NCBI GenBank assembly: GCA_002862715.1 | Contig: PKDV01000010.1 | Span: 1 to 32,672 of the forward strand | Direction: 5' to 3' | From: Flavobacteriaceae bacterium | Lineage (GTDB): Bacteria; Bacteroidota; Bacteroidia; Flavobacteriales; Flavobacteriaceae | Length of the DNA: 32,672 bases | In this document: piece after piece, positions 9,290 to 17,239 of the stretch | Layout: every line of letters begins with the position of its first letter | How positions within the stretch are numbered: position 1 is the stretch's first letter | The notes under the pieces: model-generated | What the model was told of the DNA's origin: nothing | The model's input: only the letters and a program-made list of their open reading frames with translations | Database searches by the model: none | Position numbers and translations under genes: made by a program

Positions 9290-9728
9290 AGAACTTTTTG
9301 GGTACAAAAAGCATCCCAAAGCATTCTCCATCTTCTTTTGTTAAATGTTTGTGGTGTATTTTATGTGCTCTTCTCACTGCCTTTGCATATCGATTATTTA
9401 CTCTTTTCCAAATCTTAAATCTTTGATGAATAAAAATGTCATGAACAATAAAATAAGTAACTCCATATGCAAAAATTCCTATAGCAATGGCTAAACCGGG
9501 GAAAAAACTAAATTCACCCCACAAAATCACAAAAAAAGCACTAACAAATGCATAAAAAACAAAGAACAAGTCATTTCTTTCGAACCATGATTTTTTATTT
9601 TTAACATGGTGGTCTTTGTGTAAATTCCATAAAAACCCATGCATAATGTATTTATGGCTAAACCATGCCATTCCTTCCATTATTAGAAACGTACAAACAA
9701 AAATTAATATTTGAACAAATAAATTCAA
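9279..9728 (-). CDS. crtZ: Beta-carotene hydroxylase (CrtZ-like, fatty acid hydroxylase superfamily)
   Basis: Four His clusters: HKYIMH, HKDHH, HDIFIH, HKIHH; ~149 aa; next to crtB. Confidence 0.92.
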   Translation of the reverse strand: MNLFVQILIFVCTFLIMEGMAWFSHKYIMHGFLWNLHKDHHVKNKKSWFERNDLFFVFYAFVSAFFVILWGEFSFFPGLAIAIGIFAYGVTYFIVHDIFIHQRFKIWKRVNNRYAKAVRRAHKIHHKHLTKEDGECFGMLFVPKKFFKQ

Positions 9729-9736
9729 GGTTTAGA

Positions 9737-10576
9737 TTAAAGAAGATTGAATTGATATCTAATAAAACTACGTGCAAGTACATCAGCTTTTTGGTAATTT
9801 GCAACTCTTATTCTTTTAGATTTAATTTCAGTAGAGGGGGTTTTTTTTAGTTTTTTTAACAATCTCAAATAATATTTGTAGGCTGTGTATACTCCGAATT
9901 TTGATTCGTTAGGAAGTTGAAAAATACCCGTTTTACCTTGCTTGAAATCTTCTTTTATTTCATTTATAATCTTGGATTTAGAATATTCATCAAATGAATC
10001 TATATTAACATCTGGAAAATATAATCTGTTTAAATTTTCAGTATCAGATTTTAAATCTCTAAGAAAATTAACTTTCTGAAAAGCTGAACCTAGGTGCATA
10101 GCAGGTTTCTTTAACTTTTCGAAGAGTCTTTTATCCCCTTTAACAAATACCTTTAAACACATTAAACCAACAACATCAGCTGAACCATATATATAATCTT
10201 TATATTCTTTTTCTGTCTTATAATTTTTTTTTGACAAATCCCACCTCATACTAGTCATAAAGGATTTAATGTAATCAATATCAATATGGTATAAGTTCAC
10301 AGTCATCTGAAAACTATTAAGGATAGGATTTAAACTAATTTTATTGGAAATTGCAAGGTAAAGTGATTCTTCAAAACGATCAAATAGTTCCATTTTGTTG
10401 TACGAATGAAATGTATCTACAATTTCATCAGCAAATCTAACAAAGCCATAAATGTTATATATATGAGTTCTGATGCTTGAGGAAAGCATCCTTGTAGCCA
10501 ATGAAAAAGAAGTACTGTATGAATTTGTAACTATCTTACTACACTCATAAGAAACACTATCAAATAACTCTTTCAT
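9737..10576 (-). CDS. crtB: Phytoene synthase (squalene/phytoene synthase family)
   Basis: YGFVRFADEIVD, GSADVVGLMCLKVF, AFQKVNFLRDLKSD motifs. Confidence 0.95.
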   Translation of the reverse strand: MKELFDSVSYECSKIVTNSYSTSFSLATRMLSSSIRTHIYNIYGFVRFADEIVDTFHSYNKMELFDRFEESLYLAISNKISLNPILNSFQMTVNLYHIDIDYIKSFMTSMRWDLSKKNYKTEKEYKDYIYGSADVVGLMCLKVFVKGDKRLFEKLKKPAMHLGSAFQKVNFLRDLKSDTENLNRLYFPDVNIDSFDEYSKSKIINEIKEDFKQGKTGIFQLPNESKFGVYTAYKYYLRLLKKLKKTPSTEIKSKRIRVANYQKADVLARSFIRYQFNLL

Positions 10577-10633
10577 TATTAAAATTAATTGTAAATATAA
10601 ATTTAATTTAGTTTGATTTGAAATTTTTGAATA

Positions 10634-11536
10634 TTAGCACTGAGCCAATTTTCCAATTACTTGTTCTATAGAAGTAAATTTTGATACATTTTGCGGTAAA
10701 AACTTAACAAATTGTACTTGATATCCAAGAATCCAGAAATCACAATTCATATTTTTTAGTATCTCCTCATTAAAGTCATTTAAATATTCATCAATTTTCT
10801 CTTGATTCGGTTCAATAGTAAAATATGATATAAAAGTAATAGGTTCACCAATGTCAACTAAATTCTTTAAACTTTCAATTGGAACGGATTGTCCCAAAAA
10901 AACACATTGAAAACCATGATTCAAAACCTCATATTGTAAATATAAAAGTCCAAGCTCATGAATTTCGTTGTCTGGAAGAAAAAGCACAAATTTTCTATCA
11001 TTTCTTTTTATTTTAGTTTGTTGTAGGTCTTCACATATTGAGTGAATTTTTTGTTTAATTAAACTTGTAATAAAGTGTTCGTGTGATGGGCTGATAGAAT
11101 TTGTTTGCCAAAGTGTTCCTAACTCATTCATTAATGGTACAAATACATTTTTAAAAACTTCTCTAAACGAAAAGTTTTCTAATAACTCGCTAAAAGTTTT
11201 AGAAAAAAGTCTTTGATCGAAATTAATCATTGCTAATTTAAACAGACCTAATGACCAGTTATTAGAGTTTTTGTTTACTGTTAATTCAAGGATTTTTCTT
11301 GATATTTCATTTTCGTTGTAAGCAGCAATTTTTGATATTTTATGTCCATTATTGTAGAGAAGAGTTACATTTAAAAGTTTTTGAAGATTTTCAAGATTAT
11401 ACATTCGTATATTAGTATTTGTCCTTTCAGGTTGAAATAAGCTATATCTTTTTTCCCATATTCTGATAGTATGTGCTTTAATGCCTGATAAATGCTCTAA
11501 ATTTTTTATATTAAAACTATTTTTAACGCGGTCCAT
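10634..11536 (-). CDS. MerR-family regulator with C-terminal B12-binding-like domain (CarH/LitR-type candidate photoreceptor)
   Basis: MerR HTH: FNIKNLEHLSGIKAHTIRIWEKRYSLFQPERTNTNIRMY. C-terminal LWQTNSISPSHEHF (W-x9-EH) and NEIHELGLLYLQYEVLNHGFQCVFLGQSVP (ExHxxG). ORF-track start 11554 is TTG; ATG at 11534-11536. Confidence 0.88.
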   Translation of the reverse strand: MDRVKNSFNIKNLEHLSGIKAHTIRIWEKRYSLFQPERTNTNIRMYNLENLQKLLNVTLLYNNGHKISKIAAYNENEISRKILELTVNKNSNNWSLGLFKLAMINFDQRLFSKTFSELLENFSFREVFKNVFVPLMNELGTLWQTNSISPSHEHFITSLIKQKIHSICEDLQQTKIKRNDRKFVLFLPDNEIHELGLLYLQYEVLNHGFQCVFLGQSVPIESLKNLVDIGEPITFISYFTIEPNQEKIDEYLNDFNEEILKNMNCDFWILGYQVQFVKFLPQNVSKFTSIEQVIGKLAQC

Positions 11537-11540
11537 TTGT

Positions 11541-11573
11541 TTAACAATTTTCAAACAATATTAAACAAAAATA
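11541..11573 (-). promoter_or_regulatory. Phased AAACAA repeats overlapping the -10 region of the merR-type gene
   Basis: + strand ttaACAAttttcaaACAAtattaaACAAaaata; cytosines at 11545, 11556 and 11566 (11 and 10 nt apart), the last inside the -10 box. Confidence 0.4.
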
Positions 11574-11595
11574 AAATAATTTATATTAAAACAAA
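11566..11595 (-). promoter_or_regulatory. Bacteroidetes-type promoter of merR-type gene
   Basis: Minus strand TTTG (11592-11595) - N18 - TATTTTTG (11566-11573), matching TTG/TAnnTTTG. Confidence 0.6.
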
Positions 11596-11600
11596 AAGTG

Positions 11601-11686
11601 TGCGCACGAGAGGAATCGAACCTCCACGGGATTTTAATCCCACTAGGCCCTCAACCTAGCGCGTCTACCAGTTCCGCCACGAGCGC
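11601..11686 (-). tRNA. tRNA-Leu (anticodon GAG)
   Basis: Minus strand GCGCTCGTGGCGGAACTGGTAGACGCGCTAGGTTGAGGGCCTAGTGGGATTAAAATCCCGTGGAGGTTCGATTCCTCTCGTGCGCA; long variable arm; anticodon loop TTGAGGG. Confidence 0.96.
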
Positions 11687-11698
11687 TTGTTTTGGTTG

Positions 11699-11771
11699 TG
11701 ACTTGGCTGGGGCTCGAACCCAGGACCCTCTCCTTAAAAGGGAGATGCTCTACCAGCTGAGCTACCAAGTC
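11699..11771 (-). tRNA. tRNA-Lys (anticodon TTT)
   Basis: Minus strand GACTTGGTAGCTCAGCTGGTAGAGCATCTCCCTTTTAAGGAGAGGGTCCTGGGTTCGAGCCCCAGCCAAGTCA; anticodon loop CTTTTAA. Confidence 0.97.
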
Positions 11772-11786
11772 TTTTTTAAATGAATG

Positions 11787-11817
11787 CAAATATATATTCA
11801 ATTTGATTATTTTCAAA
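11787..11817 (-). promoter_or_regulatory. Consensus Bacteroidetes promoter for tRNA-Lys/tRNA-Leu
   Basis: Minus strand TTTG (11814-11817) - N19 - TATATTTG (11787-11794), 15 nt upstream of the tRNA-Lys 5' end. Confidence 0.85.
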
Positions 11818-11860
11818 TGTAAAATATCATTAATATTTTAATTTACATTTGATAAATATT

Positions 11861-12397
11861 ATGAGTAACGGAATTATTGTTTTTATGGGTTACATGGGTT
11901 CTGGAAAAACCAAACTTGGAAAGATGGTTTCAAAAAAATTAAAAATCCCCTTCTTTGATTTGGATGAAATAATTTCAAAAAAAGAGAATTTGAGTATAAA
12001 TGAAATTTTTAGATTTAAAGGTGACAAGTACTTCAGAGATATTGAAAAAAAAACTTTACATCAAATATTAAACAGCGAAAATGAAATCGTTTTATCTCTT
12101 GGAGGTGGAACACCATGTTATTTCGACAACATCGATAAAATTATTTCAGCTACAAAAAATAATTTTTATCTAAATGCATCTTCCTCGGTTTTAGCAAAAA
12201 GACTTTTTAGTGAAAAAAATACTAGACCATTAATTTCTAGATTTAAATCATTTGAAGATTTAAAAATTTTTATATCAAAACATTTATTTGAAAGGGAACC
12301 ATTTTACAGCAAAGCAAATTTCAGAGTAGAAAGCACTAATGAATACCAAAAAGTTGTAAAACAAATTTTAAAAAAAATTAGTTTAAATATGCAGTGA
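11861..12397 (+). CDS. aroK: Shikimate kinase
   Basis: GIIVFMGYMGSGKTKLGKMVSKKL, FFDLDEII, LSLGGGTPC. Track start 11849; internal ATG 11861 (MSNGIIVF) is likely. Confidence 0.9.
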   Translation: MSNGIIVFMGYMGSGKTKLGKMVSKKLKIPFFDLDEIISKKENLSINEIFRFKGDKYFRDIEKKTLHQILNSENEIVLSLGGGTPCYFDNIDKIISATKNNFYLNASSSVLAKRLFSEKNTRPLISRFKSFEDLKIFISKHLFEREPFYSKANFRVESTNEYQKVVKQILKKISLNMQ

Positions 12398-12872
12398 GCT
12401 TATTATTTTCAAAATTAACTTCAATGTTTTTATTAATTGATGTTGAAAATGAAAGACCCTTGAAGTCGGCTTTTATTGGAAACAATTTATGATTTCTGTT
12501 AATTAAAACAGCTGTTTTGCATTGCTTAAGTTTTACTTCTAAAAAATGTTTAACGACATATATTAGTGTTGTTCCCGTGTGAAGCACATCATCAACAATT
12601 GTAACCGAAACATTTTTATATATTTCATTTCCTAAAGATGTAATAATCTTCTTTTGAGGATTTTTTTTATCTACAATCACTTCACATAAAATTATTTCTT
12701 TATCGCAAATTATTTTCAAATTTTCAACAATTTTTTTTGCAACATGAAATCCATTTTTTGCAATACCGGCAATAAAAATTTTATTAAAATCTAAATTAGA
12801 TTCTAATATTTGATACGCAATTCGTTCAATCTTTTTTTCAATTTCATCAGGCTTTAAAATAATTTCCTTCAT
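12378..12872 (-). CDS. Phosphoribosyltransferase-family protein (PyrR/Hpt-like)
   Basis: VTIVDDVLHTGTTLIYVVKHF PRPP-binding motif. Confidence 0.85.
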   Translation of the reverse strand: MKEIILKPDEIEKKIERIAYQILESNLDFNKIFIAGIAKNGFHVAKKIVENLKIICDKEIILCEVIVDKKNPQKKIITSLGNEIYKNVSVTIVDDVLHTGTTLIYVVKHFLEVKLKQCKTAVLINRNHKLFPIKADFKGLSFSTSINKNIEVNFENNKLTAYLN

Positions 12873-12884
12873 CTTTTATAATTA

Positions 12885-13256
12885 TTAATTCTTGTTTTCT
12901 AGGAACGAGATTAATTCTCTTCGATTTTTTTTTGTTGGTTTTCTTTCTGATTTTGGTGTTTTTAAAATTTTATTAGCAACTATTAAATTTTTCTTTTCCT
13001 TCATTTCTTGAGTTTCAATATTTTTATAATAATTACTAATTTTTTTATTTGAAATTCGATTATTTGGTAAATCAATTATCATAATATTATAAAAAATTTG
13101 ATTTTTTCTCACCAAAATTTCATCAGAAATATAAACTTCTTTTGAGGCTTTTGCTTTAATTCCATTAAGTTTAATATTTCCTTTTTTACAACTAATTGCG
13201 GCTAAGCTTCTAGACTTAAAAAATCTTGTGGCCCATAAAAATTTATCTATTCTCAA
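12885..13256 (-). CDS. S4-domain RNA-binding protein, HslR (Hsp15)-like
   Basis: (M)RIDKFLWATRFFKSRSLAAISCKKGNIKLNGIKAKASKEVYISDEILVRK. TTG start with an in-frame TAA just upstream. Confidence 0.88.
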   Translation of the reverse strand: MRIDKFLWATRFFKSRSLAAISCKKGNIKLNGIKAKASKEVYISDEILVRKNQIFYNIMIIDLPNNRISNKKISNYYKNIETQEMKEKKNLIVANKILKTPKSERKPTKKNRRELISFLENKN

Positions 13257-13308
13257 GCTTATGAATTATAAAAATTACTAATGTTGTATCTTGCAAACAA
13301 ATATACCA

Positions 13309-14193
13309 ATGAAATATTATAAGTTTAATTTACTTGTTTTATTTGTTCTTTTTATGATTTTTTCATGTGAAGAAGAAAGGTTGGGATTTGTTAGTCAAGT
13401 CAGAGACTATAATGAACAAAAAACAACGGATAACGATTCAATATTATATTTTTTAAATACAATGTTTTACAATTATGAAGAGTATGAATCTTCAGGAAAT
13501 AACGAGTTAGTTGATTTTAAAATTGATACAATACAAGGTGAGAACTCTGATAAAACTCCTTTAATTGATATGGTACAAGAAATATCATTTTCTGTAAGAG
13601 ACAATAATGAAGATTACGTTGACCACAAAGCTTATGTTTTACAAATTAGAGAGGGAATGGGAGATTCACCAACAGTAGCTGACAGTGTTTTTGTAACCTA
13701 TAAAGGAATGTTACTTAATTTATATGAGTTTGACAAAACACAAGTTCCAATATGGCTTGAATCCTTAACTGTTGTAAAAGGATTTAGTTCCTTAATGCCT
13801 TACTTAAAATCTGCGACTTACCAAATAAATTCTGATGGGACGTATGATTTTGATAATTTTGGAACTGCTGCTATTTTTTTCCCCTCAGCATTGGGTTATT
13901 ATTCAAGAGCGCAATCGGCAATACCCCCTTACTCACCATTAATTTTTGTTGTTGATTTGCATACATTTAATCAAACGGATCATGATGGTGACTCAGTCCC
14001 TAGTTATTTAGAGGATATTGATTCAAATAGATATTTTGATGATGATACAGATGATGATGGTTTACCCAACTATCGTGATTTAGATGATGACGGAGATGGT
14101 GTTCCAACAAGACAAGAATATGATATTAATAATGATGGTATTCCAGATGACTCAGATGGTGATGGAACTCCTGATTATTTAGATGACAACTGA
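13309..14193 (+). CDS. FKBP-like lipoprotein with Asp-rich, Ca-binding-type C-terminus
   Basis: Signal/lipobox FVLFMIFSCEE; FKBP-like core DSVFVTYKGMLLN...FFPSALGYYSRAQSAIPPYSPLIFVVDL; tail DHDGDSVPSYLED...DDDGDGVPTRQEYDINNDGIPDDSDGDGTPDYLDDN. ATG at 13309 preferred over track start 13291. Confidence 0.75.
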   Translation: MKYYKFNLLVLFVLFMIFSCEEERLGFVSQVRDYNEQKTTDNDSILYFLNTMFYNYEEYESSGNNELVDFKIDTIQGENSDKTPLIDMVQEISFSVRDNNEDYVDHKAYVLQIREGMGDSPTVADSVFVTYKGMLLNLYEFDKTQVPIWLESLTVVKGFSSLMPYLKSATYQINSDGTYDFDNFGTAAIFFPSALGYYSRAQSAIPPYSPLIFVVDLHTFNQTDHDGDSVPSYLEDIDSNRYFDDDTDDDGLPNYRDLDDDGDGVPTRQEYDINNDGIPDDSDGDGTPDYLDDN

Positions 14194-15158
14194 TTTTTTT
14201 TTTCAATTAATTTTATTGTTTTTTCAACAATTGTTTCAGAATCAAGCCCATATTTTTTCATCAATAAGCGTGGCGTACCTGACTCACCGAAAGTGTCGTT
14301 TGTTGCAACATAAGATTGTATTGTAGGTTTTCTTTTTGAAAGAAATCCCGCAATACTTTCGCCTAAACCCCCTATGTAGTTATGTTCTTCACACGTAATA
14401 ATTGCACCTGTTTTTTTTACAGACTCAAGAATTATATCTTCATCTAGCGGTTTTATCGTATGAATATTTATAATATCACAGCTAATACCTTTTTTGTTTA
14501 ATTTCTTACATGCTTCCAGAGATTCCCAAACCAGATGTCCGGTGGCAACAATTGTTACATCATTGCCATTTTGTAATTTAATTCCTTTACCTATTTCAAA
14601 TGGAATTTCAGTTGAAAAGTTTGGTACTTTTGGGCGCCCAAATCTTAGATAAACCGGTCCTAAAAAATTTGCAACTGCGTGGGTAGCTTTTCTAGTTTGT
14701 TCATAATCACAGGTATTAATTACAGTCATCCCAGGAAGCATTTTCATTAAACCTAAATCTTCCAAAATTTGATGAGTAGCTCCATCTTCTCCTAAAGTTA
14801 TTCCAGCATGAGAAGCACATATTTTGACATTTTTATTTGAATATGCTATTGATTGACGAATTTGATCATATACTCTTCCAGTCGAAAAGTTTGCAAAAGT
14901 TCCTGTGAAAGGAATTTTACCACCTATTGTTAAACCTGCGGCAATACCCATCATGTTAGCCTCAGCAATTCCAATTTGGAAAAATCTTTCAGGAAAATTC
15001 TTTTTAAAATCTCCCATTTTTAAAGATCCAGTCAAATCAGCACAAAGTGCCACAATATTTTTATTAATTTTTCCAACTTCTAGCAGGCCAACACCAAATC
15101 CAGTCCTTGTATCAATTTTTTCATTGAACGAATAATTTTTTAAATCAGTAGTCCCCAT
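14175..15158 (-). CDS. Transketolase, C-terminal subunit
   Basis: GLLEVGKINKNIVALCADLTGSLKM, ...GIAEANMMGIAAGLT, RFGRPKVP. ATG at 15156-15158 preferred. Confidence 0.93.
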   Translation of the reverse strand: MGTTDLKNYSFNEKIDTRTGFGVGLLEVGKINKNIVALCADLTGSLKMGDFKKNFPERFFQIGIAEANMMGIAAGLTIGGKIPFTGTFANFSTGRVYDQIRQSIAYSNKNVKICASHAGITLGEDGATHQILEDLGLMKMLPGMTVINTCDYEQTRKATHAVANFLGPVYLRFGRPKVPNFSTEIPFEIGKGIKLQNGNDVTIVATGHLVWESLEACKKLNKKGISCDIINIHTIKPLDEDIILESVKKTGAIITCEEHNYIGGLGESIAGFLSKRKPTIQSYVATNDTFGESGTPRLLMKKYGLDSETIVEKTIKLIEKKNQLSSK

Positions 15159-16062
15159 GAGTTTCTTTATTTTGCGAAAGAGCATTTTTTAATTCTTCAT
15201 CATTGGGTGCTTTACCATGCCAAGCGTGTGTATGCATCATAAAATCTACACCATTTCCCATAATAGTGTGCAATAAAATCGCTATTGGTTTTTGTTTTTT
15301 AGTTTCTTTTTTAGCAATATCCATAACTTCAATAATGTTAGATATATTATTACCATCATCAACTTCAAATACAATCCAATTAAATGACTCCAGTTTTTTC
15401 TTAAGATTACCTAAAGAGAGGACATCTTCAGTTGAACCATCAATTTGTTGTTTATTATAATCAATAGTGGATATTAAATTATCGACTTTTTTTGAACCGG
15501 CATACATGATTGCTTCCCAATTTTGACCCTCTTGTAATTCACCATCACCATGTAGACTATACACTATTGATTTATCTCCATTAAGTTTTTTTGATAAACA
15601 CGCACCGATAGCCACAGAGAGTCCTTGACCTAAGGAACCAGAAGAAATCCTGACACCAGGAAGCCCCTCGTGGGTAGTTGGATGCCCCTGAAGTCTAGAA
15701 TTAATTTTTCTAAAGGTTGAAAGCTCAGAAATTTCAAAAAAACCATTTCTTGCAAGAACACTATAATATACCGGTGAAATATGTCCATTTGATAAAAAAA
15801 ACAAATCCTCGTGTTCTCCATCCATGGAGAATTGATTTTTCGAATTCATTACATGAAAAAAAAGTACTACAAAAAATTCAGCACAACCAAGAGATCCACC
15901 TGGGTGGCCTGAATTTACTCCATGAACCATTCTCAAAATATCTCTTCTGACTTGAGGCACTAATTCTTCTAATTTTTTGATATTTTTCACAATTGTAAAA
16001 GTAAAGTTTTGAATTAAATTATATCCTTGGGTACTTTTTTTTTTCAAAAAATTAATAAACAT
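15145..16062 (-). CDS. Transketolase, N-terminal (TPP-binding) subunit
   Basis: VRRDILRMVHGVNSGHPGGSLGCAEFFVVLF, SSGSLGQGLSVAIGA, SLHGDGELQEGQNWEA. Confidence 0.94.
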   Translation of the reverse strand: MFINFLKKKSTQGYNLIQNFTFTIVKNIKKLEELVPQVRRDILRMVHGVNSGHPGGSLGCAEFFVVLFFHVMNSKNQFSMDGEHEDLFFLSNGHISPVYYSVLARNGFFEISELSTFRKINSRLQGHPTTHEGLPGVRISSGSLGQGLSVAIGACLSKKLNGDKSIVYSLHGDGELQEGQNWEAIMYAGSKKVDNLISTIDYNKQQIDGSTEDVLSLGNLKKKLESFNWIVFEVDDGNNISNIIEVMDIAKKETKKQKPIAILLHTIMGNGVDFMMHTHAWHGKAPNDEELKNALSQNKETHGDY

Positions 16063-16108
16063 TTTTAATAAGTAGCGATATATTAACTTTAAAACCTAAT
16101 TTAAACTT

Positions 16109-17239
16109 GTGGAATTTGTATTAAATCACAGATGTAAAAAAACTAGTGCAAGAGCAGGAGTAATTAAGACAGACATGGGGTTAATAAAAACACCAATTTT
16201 TATGCCTGTCGGGACAGCTGCAACTGTTAAAGGAATCCATCAAAAAGATTTAGATGAAGATATTTGTCCTGATATAATACTAGCAAATACGTATCATCTT
16301 TTTTTAAGACCTGGTACAGAAATAATTAAAGGCGCGGGAGGTATTCATAAATTTATGAGCTGGGAAAAACCAATTTTGACTGACAGTGGTGGATATCAAG
16401 TTTATTCATTATCAAAAAAAAGAAAGATTAGCGAAGAAGGTGTTTCATTTCAATCACATATTGATGGGTCAAGATGTTTTTTTTCTCCCGAAAATGTTAT
16501 TGATGCGCAAAGGGCAATAGGATCAAATATAATTATGGCATTTGATGAATGTCCACCGTATCCTTCCACTAGTCCATATATAAAAGATTCAATGGAATTG
16601 ACACACAGGTGGCTTGAAAGATGTATAAAAAGATTTGATGAAACAAAAAAAATGTATGAACAATCGCAAGTTCTTTTCCCCATTGTTCAGGGAGGTACCT
16701 CAAAATATTTTAGACAAAAATCAGCCGAATACATTGCAAAAAAAAATTTATTTGGTAATGCAATCGGTGGTCTGTCAGTTGGTGAGCCATCAGATTTAAT
16801 GTATGAGATGGTAGAAATTACAAACAAAATATTACCATATGATAAGCCAAGATATCTTATGGGTGTTGGAACCCCAATCAATATATTAGAAAATATTTCC
16901 TTAGGTGTTGATATGTTTGATTGCGTGATGCCAACTAGAAATGCTAGAAATGGAATGCTATTTACATCAGAGGGTTTTATTAACATAAAAAATAAAAAAT
17001 GGGAGAAAGATTTTTCATTGTTAGACTCTAATGGGAATAGTTTTGTTGATGAGATTTACACCAAAGCTTATTTAAGGCATTTGTTTGTTACTAATGAGAT
17101 GCTAGGAAAACAAATTGCAACGCTTCACAATTTGAATTTTTATCTTTGGCTGGTGAGAGAATCAAGAAAAAAAATATTAGACAATAATTTTTATGAGTGG
17201 AAAGAAAAAATGGTAAAAAGCATGAACAATAGACTCTAA
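16109..17239 (+). CDS. tgt: tRNA-guanine transglycosylase
   Basis: FMPVGTAATVKGI, ILANTYHLFLRPG, LTDSGGYQVYSLSKKRKISEEGV, GGLSVGEP, YLMGVGTP. GTG start. Confidence 0.96.
   Translation: MEFVLNHRCKKTSARAGVIKTDMGLIKTPIFMPVGTAATVKGIHQKDLDEDICPDIILANTYHLFLRPGTEIIKGAGGIHKFMSWEKPILTDSGGYQVYSLSKKRKISEEGVSFQSHIDGSRCFFSPENVIDAQRAIGSNIIMAFDECPPYPSTSPYIKDSMELTHRWLERCIKRFDETKKMYEQSQVLFPIVQGGTSKYFRQKSAEYIAKKNLFGNAIGGLSVGEPSDLMYEMVEITNKILPYDKPRYLMGVGTPINILENISLGVDMFDCVMPTRNARNGMLFTSEGFINIKNKKWEKDFSLLDSNGNSFVDEIYTKAYLRHLFVTNEMLGKQIATLHNLNFYLWLVRESRKKILDNNFYEWKEKMVKSMNNRL

Noticed and set aside
10577-10633. Separate crtB promoter (TATATTTA)
   Set aside because: -10 only near consensus and no TTG at -33; co-transcription with the regulator is equally likely.
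11598-11783. ORF 61 aa on + strand
   Set aside because: Antisense read through the tRNA-Leu and tRNA-Lys genes; not protein-coding.
15630-15950. ORFs 15630..15821 (-) and 15717..15950 (+)
   Set aside because: Alternative frames of the transketolase N-terminal gene.
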